Assembly (NCBI RefSeq): GCF_001682865.1
Contig: NZ_MAQX01000011.1
Span: 345,691 to 409,690, forward strand
From: Bacillus sp. FJAT-26390
GTDB lineage: Bacteria; Bacillota; Bacilli; Paenibacillales; Paenibacillaceae
Direction: 5' to 3'
Length of the DNA: 64,000 nucleotides
Both the position numbers and the translations under genes were made by a program. Below, one piece after another: positions 37,473 through 46,320 of the stretch. The first letter of the stretch is position 1. Each line of letters begins with the position of its first letter. Under the pieces are notes generated by a model. It ran no database searches. It was not told the DNA's origin and saw only the letters and a program-made list of their open reading frames with translations.

Positions 37473-38411
37473 TTAGGCCGTGTCTTCTTTTCGCATTTTC
37501 CATGTTGCTGCCGTGATCAAGCCAATAATGGCGAACAGCAGCCAGGAAATGGCGGAAGCATAGCCCATGTTGTAATTTCGGAAGCCCTCTTCATAGATTC
37601 GGAATACGACAACGGTCGATGAATTATGCGGGCCTCCTTCCGTCAGGAAGGCAATAAGATCGAATACTTTGAATGAGCCGATCAGCATCGTTATGAACAA
37701 GAAGAAGGTCGTAGGACGCAGCAGCGGTACCGTTATTTTGAAAAACTTCTGCAACGAGGATGCCCCGTCAATATCTGCAGCTTCATATAAGTCGGCGGAG
37801 ATATTCGTCAGTCCTGCCAAGTAAATAATGATCGTATAGCCTATGCCTGCCCAAGTGCTGATAATGGCGATTGATACTAACGATGTCTTCGGATCGACGA
37901 GCCACTTCGGCGGATTGTTGATGCCTATATCCATCAAGAACTGGTTAATCGGCCCCAGCGACGGATGCAGAAGGGCGCTCCAAACCGCCGCAATGGCAAT
38001 GATAGATGAAATGTACGGCAGAAAAAAAACGACTTTGAAATAATCCTTGCCATACACCTTGGAATGAATGAGCACGGCGAGCACCAGCGCTATCCCTATG
38101 GAAAGGGGAACCGTCAGCACGGTGAACAGCAGGTTGTTCATGAGCGCCTTGCCTATCGTAATGTCTTGGAACATCTTGACGTAGTTGTCTATGCCGATAA
38201 ATTTAATGCCGGATAGTCCTGATAGTAAATCCCAGGAGGAGAAACTCAAATACAATGAAAATACAAGCGCAAACACGTTGAGCAGCAGCATGCCCACGAT
38301 TTCGGGCAAGAGGAACAGCCAGCCAACCAGCGCTTCCTTTCGACCCGGTGTCCAAAACTTTTTTGGACTTTTCAGCCGTTCATCCAATCCAGCAGATCTT
38401 GTAGCATCCAC
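37473..38411 (-). CDS. Carbohydrate ABC transporter permease (MalF/YesP type)
   Basis: A 312-residue permease with six helices and the EAA loop LYEAADIDGASSLQKFFKIT followed by VPLLRP. The start is GTG at 38409-38411 after GAGGTGATTC. It is the first gene of the operon permease, permease, binding protein. Its promoter region carries the block shared with the kinase promoter, so expression should depend on the YesN-type regulator. Confidence 0.92.
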   Translation of the reverse strand: MDATRSAGLDERLKSPKKFWTPGRKEALVGWLFLLPEIVGMLLLNVFALVFSLYLSFSSWDLLSGLSGIKFIGIDNYVKMFQDITIGKALMNNLLFTVLTVPLSIGIALVLAVLIHSKVYGKDYFKVVFFLPYISSIIAIAAVWSALLHPSLGPINQFLMDIGINNPPKWLVDPKTSLVSIAIISTWAGIGYTIIIYLAGLTNISADLYEAADIDGASSLQKFFKITVPLLRPTTFFLFITMLIGSFKVFDLIAFLTEGGPHNSSTVVVFRIYEEGFRNYNMGYASAISWLLFAIIGLITAATWKMRKEDTA

Positions 38412-38446
38412 CTCGAATCACCTCAGCAATCTGTTATGTTGGCATA

Positions 38447-38513
38447 ATCATAATGGAATTGCCGTGTTTTCAAAGGATCGATTATGACATCGAAGGAGTA
38501 ATATTTTGACCTT
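38447..38513 (-). promoter_or_regulatory. Permease-operon promoter with shared regulator block
   Basis: On the minus strand -10 TATGAT is at 38447-38452. The second copy of the block spans 38479-38513 with the identical 15-base core TAATATTTTGACCTT at 38499-38513 and a GAAGG and CGATT match further in. It ends 46 bases from the -10. Confidence 0.65.
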
Positions 38514-38523
38514 GGCCATTGAA

Positions 38524-38550
38524 AATAAAAAAAACGGCATCTCTGCCGCT
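38524..38550 (-). terminator. Terminator-like hairpin without an upstream gene on its strand
   Basis: CGGCA (38535-38539) and TGCCG (38544-38548) pair around TCTC and are followed on the minus strand by eight T residues. The gene on its upstream side runs the other way, so it terminates no visible gene; it may be a relic or insulate the operon. Confidence 0.55.
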
Positions 38551-38688
38551 TTCTTATACGTTTATGGTGCATGCTGGAAGGATTCGAGCGAAATGTTCAA
38601 ACCTTGTTCCATTCTGACCTTCTTTACTCGCCTCATAACATGTTAGAATAGAGCAATCCAATCAAAATACAATTTAGGAGCATAATAA

Positions 38689-40149
38689 GTGAAGGCACAT
38701 CCCATTTACATTTTACGTATTACTGGTCTTTTAGATGGTATTTCATTATTAGTATTGCTAGGTATCGCTATGCCCTTGAAATATATTTGGGGAATAGACA
38801 AAGCCGTAACGATTGTAGGCAGCATCCACGGCGGGATTTTCAGTGCATATGCGCTAACCATCCTTTATGCGGCCATTCGGGTAAAGTGGAATCTTCTTTG
38901 GCCTGCTGCGGCGGTAATCGCGGCTTTTGTACCGTTTGGCAACTTTTTGCTGGACTGGAAGCTGAAGAAGGCGCAAGTCCAATATCCTATTCGGCCTTTT
39001 AACTATGCCCTGCTTGTGTACAGCATCGTGTTTTTTTCCTTTTTTGATTTATTCTCGCAGCTGCCCGTCATGAGTACATTTGCGGCTTCCGTCGGTGCCA
39101 GCTCGTTTATTGTAGGTTTTGTCATTGGGCTATACTCGTTAGCCAATACGGTTGGCAATATTTTATCCGGCATTCTGACGGACAAGATCGGTCCTTTCAA
39201 AATACTGATGGCCGGATTGCTCTTATCAAGCGGCGCCCTGCTGCTTTATCATTTCGTCGATCAGCCTTTATTTTTGATCGCTGTTCGAATCATCCATGGT
39301 TTTGTGGCCGGCTTGATTGTTCCAGCTGCTTTTACCTTTTCTGCGAATACGACGATAAATGAACAGCAAGGCAAAAAAGTCGCTTTCACCGGTACATTTG
39401 TAGGACTAGCCGCCATTATCGGACCGGCCTTCAGCGGAATTATGGCCAGCAAAACCTCCGTTCCATTCGTTTTTACATGCGTTGCAATAATGGGTTTTGC
39501 ACTTGCCATCCTGTCCGCTATTTTTCTTGGCAAATATAAAATATCGAAAAAAGAAAAGGACGATACCGGCGTTCAACCAGCAGGCTCGCTCTTCAATGGC
39601 GGTGTTTTAAAAGCTTACGCCGGCGCTTTTTTCTTAATGTTCTCACAAGGCGTTATCGCTTATTTGCTTCCTTTGCATGTTCAAACGCTCGGTTATGATT
39701 CGAGATTAAGCGGCACCTTAATGAGCACCTTTGGGATCATTGCCGTACTCCTATTCGTACTTCCTACAAATCGAATTTTCGATCGGATCAAACCGTCCAA
39801 AACGCTGGCTTTAGGCATTGGTTTAATGGGAATAAGCCAGCTGCTGATCAGCCAATCAACGACGACATTGGCTCTTTACTTCGTGTTAGGACTATATGGC
39901 GTAGGTTTTGCTTTTTTGTTCCCTTCTATTAATACGATGCTCATCAAATCCACGCCGCCTGCGCTGCGCGGCAAAGCTTATGGTTACTTCTACGCCTTCT
40001 TCTCGCTAGGCGTTGTTGCCGGATCTTCCGTGCTGGGCTGGCTGAATTTTACGATCGTTGAAGGATTTATGTTCACAGGAATCATTCTGCTGCTCTTCGC
40101 TGCTTTCGTTGTTTATAACAAGCAAAGAGAGCATGCTTTGAATCACTAG
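38689..40149 (+). CDS. DUF3817-MFS fusion transporter
   Basis: A 486-residue membrane protein. Residues of about 5-95 form a complete DUF3817 module (LRITGLLDGISLLVLLGIAM, VGSIHGGIFSAYALTILYAA, FVPFGNFLLDWKLKK). The rest is a twelve-helix-like major facilitator protein with DRIKPS and LRGKAYGYFYAFFSLG type loops and ILTDKIGP between helices 2 and 3, the MFS signature position. DUF3817 proteins are usually separate three-helix proteins. The start is GTG at 38689, after AGGAG by eight bases. There is no stop or frameshift between the parts, so it is one gene. Substrate unknown; drug or metabolite export is likely from the MFS half. Confidence 0.82.
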   Translation: MKAHPIYILRITGLLDGISLLVLLGIAMPLKYIWGIDKAVTIVGSIHGGIFSAYALTILYAAIRVKWNLLWPAAAVIAAFVPFGNFLLDWKLKKAQVQYPIRPFNYALLVYSIVFFSFFDLFSQLPVMSTFAASVGASSFIVGFVIGLYSLANTVGNILSGILTDKIGPFKILMAGLLLSSGALLLYHFVDQPLFLIAVRIIHGFVAGLIVPAAFTFSANTTINEQQGKKVAFTGTFVGLAAIIGPAFSGIMASKTSVPFVFTCVAIMGFALAILSAIFLGKYKISKKEKDDTGVQPAGSLFNGGVLKAYAGAFFLMFSQGVIAYLLPLHVQTLGYDSRLSGTLMSTFGIIAVLLFVLPTNRIFDRIKPSKTLALGIGLMGISQLLISQSTTTLALYFVLGLYGVGFAFLFPSINTMLIKSTPPALRGKAYGYFYAFFSLGVVAGSSVLGWLNFTIVEGFMFTGIILLLFAAFVVYNKQREHALNH

Positions 40150-40165
40150 TGCTGTATTTGAAACG

Positions 40166-40210
40166 GAAACGGAAACAGCCACGTCCCGAGGACGTGGCTG
40201 TTTCCGTTTC
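40166..40210. terminator. Perfect 20-bp hairpin between convergent genes
   Basis: Arms 40166-40185 and 40191-40210 are perfectly complementary around CCGAG. There is no T-run. It lies between the convergent MFS gene and the gene at 40235 and probably ends both transcripts. The CCACGTCC core recalls hairpins at 28015-28059 and 53937-53959. Confidence 0.65.
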
Positions 40211-40234
40211 ACTAGTTAAAATTGACCGTGCCTG

Positions 40235-40858
40235 TTATTCCAAGCCATGTTCGCTTCGGATGTCATACAATCCTTGAATGAGCAGCTCTCCAGGGTCGCG
40301 GTTCAACTGCAAATAGGTCAACAATAGGTGCAAAGGGATCGCGCATACATTATTTCCATCTGTAATCGTTGGAAATCCAGCTTCAAAAACCGGGCCATGT
40401 TCTTCGTTCCAAGCAAGTCCCGCATGTACCTGCTCTGGTGCAAACTCTTCCGTTACTGCTTTTATACACTGCGGAACGAGTATTTTGTCAATGATCGCTT
40501 TAGCTTCATCTTCGTTTGTAGCCGGTTGCGGAAGTACTTTTCCACCCTCTACCTCCATAAGATCGACGAAGAAGGAAGACATCCAGAGTGCAGGATCATT
40601 GCCCGATTGGAATCTGGCGACCAACTCGCGCAGAAAAAAGCCGCATGAATATACGCTATCCTGTTCATCCTTCACATGGAATATAAAAACCGGGCCATAA
40701 GGATCCAAATTCAGCGCTTGTCCTTCAACATCGTTAAAGTGCATTTTTAAAGCTACGAGACCGTTATGATGAACAGCCTTTAGAAGCTCCGTCCATTGCT
40801 CCTCGGACATGACAGCTTCCTTGCTGTTTGCTTCTTCATTTGTTGTCTCATTGTTCAT
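40235..40858 (-). CDS. Hypothetical protein, acidic, cytoplasmic
   Basis: I do not recognise this protein of about 207 residues. It is acidic, lacks signal and membrane segments, and has a mixed alpha/beta character with FNDVEGQALNLDPYGPVFIF and VYSCGFFLRELVARFQSGND. The start is one of two close ATGs; I took 40856-40858, nine bases after GGCGGGG, the other (40862-40864) being very close to that site. It is the last in a run of minus-strand genes (tetR, DUF4180, SUMF1) but 120 bases from its neighbour, so co-transcription is uncertain. Confidence 0.6.
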   Translation of the reverse strand: MNNETTNEEANSKEAVMSEEQWTELLKAVHHNGLVALKMHFNDVEGQALNLDPYGPVFIFHVKDEQDSVYSCGFFLRELVARFQSGNDPALWMSSFFVDLMEVEGGKVLPQPATNEDEAKAIIDKILVPQCIKAVTEEFAPEQVHAGLAWNEEHGPVFEAGFPTITDGNNVCAIPLHLLLTYLQLNRDPGELLIQGLYDIRSEHGLE

Positions 40859-40982
40859 TTTCATAGTCCCCGCCTTCTGCAAATCTATTATGGATTACCA
40901 CAATTGCTTACATCTATTATAGGCATGTGTCCGTCTGACTAGCAATCACCATACTCTAGCAAATTTATTCATTTTTGAATGG

Positions 40983-41669
40983 CTATAATGACAGCGATCT
41001 GGCAAGGCGAAAGCCAAGATCATCAATGCGAAACGTCGGGTGACTGCGGCGGCGGCACGTTGCTCCGCAGCCTCTTGCCTCTTCCGCCCAGCTGCCGCCG
41101 CGGAAAATTCTATAGGAATCGTATACTTTCACATCGTATAAATCCCAGCACCATTCCCACACATTTCCCAGCATATCATAGAGACCCCACGCATTCGGCA
41201 GCTTTTTACCTACCTCATGGATCAAGCCTCCTGAGTTTCCCTGATACCAAGCTATTGCATCAAGCTCGCCGTATTGATAAGCATTCGTTCCTGCTTTACA
41301 CGCATACTGCCATTCCGCTTCCGTAGGAAGTCGATAGCCATTTGCCCCTTCGTTACAGATGACCTTCTCGCCATCATCGCTTATGGAGTAACATTCCGCT
41401 AGACCTGCACGCTGAGATAGCGTATTACAAAAGGAAATCGCATCCCGCCATGAGACATCCACAGCCGGAGTCTGAGGATGTTCATTAGGCTCAACCGTCT
41501 TTTCCAATATCGAGAAATATAACGCTTTCGTAACCGGAACCGGAGCAAGCAAAAAAGAATCCAAATGGACCTTCCATGTCGTCTTTTTCCGATCGTCCCT
41601 TAATTCAATTTCACCTGCACAAATCTTGATCATGGGATACTCAGCATGAATATGCTGCAAGTTTGGCAC
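40983..41669 (-). CDS. SUMF1/formylglycine-generating-enzyme-like domain protein
   Basis: A 228-residue protein with one FGE-sulfatase (SUMF1) domain: PVPVTKALYFSIL, PAVDVSWRDAISFCNTLSQR, GYRLPTEAEWQYACKAG, GLYDMLGNVWEWCWDLY, then FRGGSWAEEARGCGATCR and DLGFRLARS. True formylglycine-generating enzymes have a Cys-x4-Cys copper site followed by GFRC; here the spacing is Cys-x3-Cys and GFRL follows, as in non-catalytic or other-function members. The name formylglycine-generating enzyme is therefore not supported. The start is GTG at 41667-41669, after GGGAGG. It follows the DUF4180 gene by 23 bases. Confidence 0.8.
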   Translation of the reverse strand: MPNLQHIHAEYPMIKICAGEIELRDDRKKTTWKVHLDSFLLAPVPVTKALYFSILEKTVEPNEHPQTPAVDVSWRDAISFCNTLSQRAGLAECYSISDDGEKVICNEGANGYRLPTEAEWQYACKAGTNAYQYGELDAIAWYQGNSGGLIHEVGKKLPNAWGLYDMLGNVWEWCWDLYDVKVYDSYRIFRGGSWAEEARGCGATCRRRSHPTFRIDDLGFRLARSLSL

Positions 41670-41692
41670 CTAGCTTCCTCCCGTTCTGTCTT

Positions 41693-42061
41693 CTACTTCA
41701 ACATGCTTAACTTTTCAATCGCTTGTCGTTCGGTCGGCAGGAAAAAGAAATCGGTTCCGTTATTACATTCATAGATGAAATCACGCAAGCTTTTGCTGGA
41801 ATACATCGAAAAATCTCCAACAATGGCGATCTTCACGTGATAATTGGTAAACTTCTGCAAAATATCGCCTGCAAGACGTGTTTTCAAATCAAAAAAGCTC
41901 TCGCTTAGCAGCGATTTGTTTATCACAATACGATCTGTGCCTGCTTCATAATGCACGGTTGCCATAAAATCCAATGCTGACTGCACATCTTCTATTAAAA
42001 CCTCGCCGCTGCTCACGATCGCAATATTTGCCCCGCCAGCTTCAATACTCTTAATATTCAT
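41693..42061 (-). CDS. DUF4180 domain protein
   Basis: A 122-residue protein matching DUF4180 along its length (SGEVLIEDVQSALDFMATVH, IVINKSLLSESFFDLKTRLA, GDILQKFTNYHVKIAIVGDF). The fold recalls STAS-like or SpoIIAA-like small alpha/beta proteins, but function is unknown. GAGGAGG lies seven bases before the start at 42061. It is probably co-transcribed with the SUMF1 gene downstream; a TetR gene is 87 bases upstream. Confidence 0.85.
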   Translation of the reverse strand: MNIKSIEAGGANIAIVSSGEVLIEDVQSALDFMATVHYEAGTDRIVINKSLLSESFFDLKTRLAGDILQKFTNYHVKIAIVGDFSMYSSKSLRDFIYECNNGTDFFFLPTERQAIEKLSMLK

Positions 42062-42148
42062 AAATATCCTCCTCTATGTTTTGGACATGAGACAAGCACT
42101 ATCCTTTCGATCAAAATCCGGCTTCGTCAGCATGCGCTTTGCTTATTG

Positions 42149-42805
42149 TCAGCGTCCATCAGTAAACCTTCTCACATAATCATCACAAATATAGCGGTTA
42201 TCCTCGCCATTTATTGGCGGTATGTTCGCTACTCTAAAGAAGCTTAGACCTACCACCATCGCTAACAGACCATATGCCGCGCTTTGTGAATCTTCTACAC
42301 GCATATGCCCTGTCATTTTGCCGTAATCAAAAATCTTGGCTATGCCCTGGAGATCAGCCAAATAGCTCTTGGATACAACTTCCTGCAAATTGCGATCCAA
42401 CACGGCTTTTGAGAAAAACTGCAGGAATAGCTTTGCTTGATCTTCATGCGGGATAAACATCTTATCGATTCCATCAAGCTGCGAAACATTAATCCGCTTT
42501 CCCGAGTCGTCGCTATATGGCGGTAGTATATGATTCAAAGTAACGTCCATCATTTCCACGGCATTCATTGTATGTTCAATTTCAGATTCTATCTTAAGGC
42601 CATAATAGGCCATAAACGACTTGAACGCTTCAATCGTCAAATTATCCTTATTCTTAAAATAATAAGTGACAACGCCCTTTGAACAGTCGGCATACTCTGC
42701 AACCTTATCGAGTGTCATGCCATCTATCCCGTGAATGCTTATGCAAGTTAACGTGGCGTTAATGACATCGGCTCGGCGCTTCGGTTCCATTCCTAGCTTG
42801 GGCAA
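42149..42805 (-). CDS. TetR/AcrR-family transcriptional regulator
   Basis: A 218-residue TetR protein. The DNA-binding part contains IDGMTLDKVAEYADCSKGVV and TYYFKNKDNLT, resembling the BetI-like TetR group. The start is a TTG at 42803-42805 with AAGGTG upstream; the next ATG is five codons in. The palindrome ACTGTACAGT at 42837-42846, close to a TATAAA -10, suggests autoregulation. Downstream genes for DUF4180 and SUMF1 proteins are candidate targets. Confidence 0.88.
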   Translation of the reverse strand: MPKLGMEPKRRADVINATLTCISIHGIDGMTLDKVAEYADCSKGVVTYYFKNKDNLTIEAFKSFMAYYGLKIESEIEHTMNAVEMMDVTLNHILPPYSDDSGKRINVSQLDGIDKMFIPHEDQAKLFLQFFSKAVLDRNLQEVVSKSYLADLQGIAKIFDYGKMTGHMRVEDSQSAAYGLLAMVVGLSFFRVANIPPINGEDNRYICDDYVRRFTDGR

Positions 42806-42836
42806 AAGAGTTCACCTTTTTCCTTATTTTATTTAT

Positions 42837-42846
42837 ACTGTACAGT
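42837..42846. promoter_or_regulatory. Candidate TetR operator
   Basis: ACTGTACAGT is a perfect 10-bp palindrome about 30 bases upstream of the tetR start, immediately before a TATAAA element on the minus strand. GACTGTACAGTC-like sites are common for this family. Confidence 0.5.
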
Positions 42847-42897
42847 CGGAATAAAAAGAGTATACGAAATGATTACCACTGTTGTCAATTACAAAGA

Positions 42898-42933
42898 AGA
42901 ACCTCACTGTGTATGAAAACAGTGAGGTTCTTT
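42898..42933. terminator. Bidirectional terminator after the GH76 gene
   Basis: AGAACCTCACTGT (42898-42910) and ACAGTGAGGTTCT (42919-42931) form a perfect 13-bp stem with an 8-base loop. T-rich sequence follows on both strands. It lies 14 bases after the GH76 stop. Confidence 0.85.
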
Positions 42934-42946
42934 CATTAGACTTAAT

Positions 42947-45900
42947 CTAATTTGAACGGATATTGTCCCAGAGCGCGATTAGTGCTTGAGCATCCGAATT
43001 CAGAATCGCTTTGGCATGTTCTTTAACGTTATGATTTAAAGCTTTTTTATTTAAGTGCTTTATAAAATCCTGCATATGTTTAATCGCATTTTTCTGTTTC
43101 CCTTTATCCAGTTGATGCTGAGCCTGCGCAAGTGCATTCGTAAGCTGCGGGATCATCGCTCCACTTAATTCGCCTGAGTCCTTGAAACGAGTTATTAATT
43201 TTTGCATGGAATTTATACTCGTTGCAACATTAAATTTAAATGTTTGCTGAAGCTTGTTGCCTGAGTAATCCTCTATTGCAACTGCAGCCGTCTTATTTCC
43301 TAAATTTCCGGCCATATCGATGGCTATTTTGTCCTTTGCCTGCGCATTAATCGTGTATGGTTTGCCATCAATTGTAATGATTGCTGATTTGATAACGGAT
43401 ATGCTGCCTCCTATTTTGAAGGTTAAAGCCTTATAATCTTCAAAAGATTCGCCCTCTTTTAACACCTTTTCGTTTGCAGAAAGTGAAAATGAAAGCACAT
43501 CCTTTTCATTTATCCTGATTCCCTGTGATTCATTTCCTGACTTATCTACAGTCTTTATAAAGATTGTGTAGCTTTCGCCCTTTTCAATTCCAGATATAAC
43601 CGCCGTTTGTATGCCTCTATTAACCTCTATTGCCGCTCCAGCCTGTTGTCCTTTGTTTAATAAAGAGATTTTCACCTTTTGACCATCGATATCATATGGA
43701 CCATCCCAATACAATTTCATCTGGTCATCGCCACGAATGATCTGAACATTTTCCACTTCTCCCGGAGCAATATGGTCCTCCACAGGTTCAATAGGGGGAG
43801 TTGGTTCTGTAAATACGGCAGGATCGCCGAAAGTGAATTTATCAAGGTTGTATAACCAGTCATCTCCTTTAAATAATAGGAAAACAATATGTTTCCCCGT
43901 TACAGGAGCTGTAATATCCGCAGAGACCACCTTGAAGTTCTGCCAACCGCCTGTTCCTGAAACCGTACTTGTAGCTATAACAGGGCCATTCATGCTGTCC
44001 ACTCTTACTTCTATCGTTCCTCCGCCTGTGTCGGTTGCTGCATTAACGGTAAACTTAGACGGGCTTGTGCTTCCAAAATCAATGTAATTATACATGGCAT
44101 AGGGTTGATTAGGGCCATATATTCCAGCTAGGTAGGTTTGGCCTCCGCCATTTTCTGTACCGAATCCTACGCCGCTCGTATATTTTTCAGCCTCCAGCTT
44201 GCCATATGCGTCCTTAGCTTGCCCTTTCACCGTTGAAAAGGAGAACCAATCCAAATTACTAGGGAAGTCGCTTCCATCTGTCCCATGGAACACGAGATAT
44301 AGATCATGAATACCTACCGCTTTGGTATCGTCAATATTAGACATGATGTCCACCCAGTTATCCCAATCTCCTAATGCCGGAATCCTGATTTCACCTACGG
44401 TTGGGCCGTCCAGGCTGTCCAGCTTAACTTCAATCGTGCCGCCTTGATTGCCGCTTGATACATGAACGGTAATGCCAGCGGCGCCTGTTCCAAAGTCAAT
44501 TCCTGTATAAGAGGCATAAGCGTTGTTATGAATGCCTTCTAAAAATCCTCCGTCCGCATTTTTACTTAGACCGGAGCTGCTGTCGAAATTTCCAGCCTTA
44601 AGCCTTGTGTATGCATCTGTTCTCGTTGGATCGGTCGCGGTGAATTTAAACCAGTTTAAGTTAAACAAATATTGATCATTCGTTTTGGTGAAGACCAGAA
44701 ATACATCATGTGTTCCTGTTATAGCACTTGGATTTCCTTGATCATCCTTAAGAACAGTAACGGCATCCGAATAATTATTCCACCCGCCAGTTCCTTGTAC
44801 GTTTAAAGTGCCGACTTTAGGTCCATTCAGGGAATCAAGCCTTACTTCGATATTTCCCCCGCCTGTTCCGCTTGCCGCTCTTGCAATAAATCCAGTTGCA
44901 CCGGTAGATCCAAAATCCACATTTTTATATGCGGCATACATTCCGGGCTGAATTCCTCCCAGCTGCATGGATCCTTCCTTGCTGTCCTCCATAACAAATC
45001 CAGTACCGATATTATACTTTTCCGCTTCTATTTTTTTGTAAGGGTCTTTAACCGCATATTGTAAAGCCACATCCTGTGATTCTAGAACAGTCAGCGCTTC
45101 AACCGCACTGGATGATGACCAAGATTCATAAGTTCCGGCAAGCAGCTGCCCTGCCCAGTTACCATCAATAATATTGTCAGCATTTCGATTGTTCCATGCC
45201 ATTTGCGCATTGAACGCAAGCCAATATTTCAATTCGCTCCTAACCTGCTTGTATGCACTTTCGCTTCTCTCCATTAAAGCAGCTTGAAGATAGGCCAAAT
45301 TGCGAATTAATATCGTTTTACCGCCCTTTAAGTCCCCATTCGGTCCTTCATAGTTCAACAACTGGTTTGCGTCAACTAAATGATCTTTGGTAAAGTTAGC
45401 AGCTTTCACTGCATCATCCAAATATACGGTGCTTCCCGTTATTTGATACAATCCTACTGCCGCGCCAATGAATGTGCCCTGGTTGTAATGAGTTGCATCA
45501 GGAACAGCGCCTCTTTCAAGCTCAATGCGGTCAAATACTTTGCCATTGCCGTCCGTAAGCATGGTCTTGCCCCATTTGTAGATACGGTTAGCTGCATCTA
45601 GATAATGATCATCCTGAGTAATGTTATACATGAAAACAGCTGCTTGGGCCGCTGGGAAATTAATGCATGAATTTTTTGTGTTATGCTCGCTATTCATCCA
45701 CCAGATGCCGCCGTTTGCAAAGTTGTCATCCCATTGCGTATCGTATACAAAGTCAAAATAATACTTGGCCTTATCCAAATATTTCGGATCCTTCGTTATT
45801 TCGTAAGCCCTTGCGGACGCCATCGCCCACCACATGATGTCATCATTAAAATGATTGTTTGTCCAATCATCTCCATACTTAACTACTGTGCCATCGAATA

Positions 45901-46216
45901 TATCGTCAATCTGCGTTCTAAGCTTAGCTTTCAAAGCAGGATTAGAAGTATGAACATACGCATCCATTACCATCTCCCAAAGCTCCGCTTCCACCCAGAA
46001 GCCCTGGTAGCTGTCACCATGGTTGGAATTCGTCCAAAAATATTTTGCGTTGCTATCCCAAAACTTGGCGTTAAATGCCTCCATAGCGGTGTCTGCATCG
46101 GATGAAGTAAATGCATATGCTTTTGTACTTCCAGTGGCAGACATTGAAGCGAAAATGAGTGAAAATGCCAAACATAACACTAATAACGTAGATGGTTTCG
46201 TTTTTTTCAGTGCCAT
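42947..46216 (-). CDS. Secreted GH76 alpha-1,6-mannanase with three CBM6-like modules
   Basis: A 1089-residue secreted enzyme. A signal peptide ends near SATGSTKAYA. The GH76 domain (about 38-400) has the catalytic pair Asp125-Asp126 in NHFNDDIMWWAMASARAYEI. GH76 enzymes hydrolyse alpha-1,6-mannan backbones of yeast mannan and related glycans. Three repeated CBM6-like modules follow (about 400-530, 535-665, 675-800), each starting like KKIEAEKYNIGTGFVMED. A fibronectin-III-like segment and a C-terminal helical FIMAH-type domain end the protein. ATG 46214-46216 is 13 bases after GGAGG, rather far. It has its own promoter with a cre-like site and a terminator at 42898-42933. Confidence 0.9.
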   Translation of the reverse strand: MALKKTKPSTLLVLCLAFSLIFASMSATGSTKAYAFTSSDADTAMEAFNAKFWDSNAKYFWTNSNHGDSYQGFWVEAELWEMVMDAYVHTSNPALKAKLRTQIDDIFDGTVVKYGDDWTNNHFNDDIMWWAMASARAYEITKDPKYLDKAKYYFDFVYDTQWDDNFANGGIWWMNSEHNTKNSCINFPAAQAAVFMYNITQDDHYLDAANRIYKWGKTMLTDGNGKVFDRIELERGAVPDATHYNQGTFIGAAVGLYQITGSTVYLDDAVKAANFTKDHLVDANQLLNYEGPNGDLKGGKTILIRNLAYLQAALMERSESAYKQVRSELKYWLAFNAQMAWNNRNADNIIDGNWAGQLLAGTYESWSSSSAVEALTVLESQDVALQYAVKDPYKKIEAEKYNIGTGFVMEDSKEGSMQLGGIQPGMYAAYKNVDFGSTGATGFIARAASGTGGGNIEVRLDSLNGPKVGTLNVQGTGGWNNYSDAVTVLKDDQGNPSAITGTHDVFLVFTKTNDQYLFNLNWFKFTATDPTRTDAYTRLKAGNFDSSSGLSKNADGGFLEGIHNNAYASYTGIDFGTGAAGITVHVSSGNQGGTIEVKLDSLDGPTVGEIRIPALGDWDNWVDIMSNIDDTKAVGIHDLYLVFHGTDGSDFPSNLDWFSFSTVKGQAKDAYGKLEAEKYTSGVGFGTENGGGQTYLAGIYGPNQPYAMYNYIDFGSTSPSKFTVNAATDTGGGTIEVRVDSMNGPVIATSTVSGTGGWQNFKVVSADITAPVTGKHIVFLLFKGDDWLYNLDKFTFGDPAVFTEPTPPIEPVEDHIAPGEVENVQIIRGDDQMKLYWDGPYDIDGQKVKISLLNKGQQAGAAIEVNRGIQTAVISGIEKGESYTIFIKTVDKSGNESQGIRINEKDVLSFSLSANEKVLKEGESFEDYKALTFKIGGSISVIKSAIITIDGKPYTINAQAKDKIAIDMAGNLGNKTAAVAIEDYSGNKLQQTFKFNVATSINSMQKLITRFKDSGELSGAMIPQLTNALAQAQHQLDKGKQKNAIKHMQDFIKHLNKKALNHNVKEHAKAILNSDAQALIALWDNIRSN

Positions 46217-46271
46217 AATCGTAATATTGCCTCCATTTCGGCTCCGCATGACCGCAGCGGGCATATATGAT

Positions 46272-46320
46272 ATAAAGCGCTTTCATAAATACTATAATAT
46301 TCATACTAATCTAATGTCAA
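46272..46320 (-). promoter_or_regulatory. GH76 promoter with cre-like site
   Basis: On the minus strand -35 TTGACA (46315-46320) and -10 TATAGT (46291-46296) are 18 bp apart. TGAAAGCGCTTTAT (minus strand, 46272-46285) matches the catabolite-responsive element except for the last two bases and would overlie the transcription start, a repressing position for CcpA. Confidence 0.65.
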
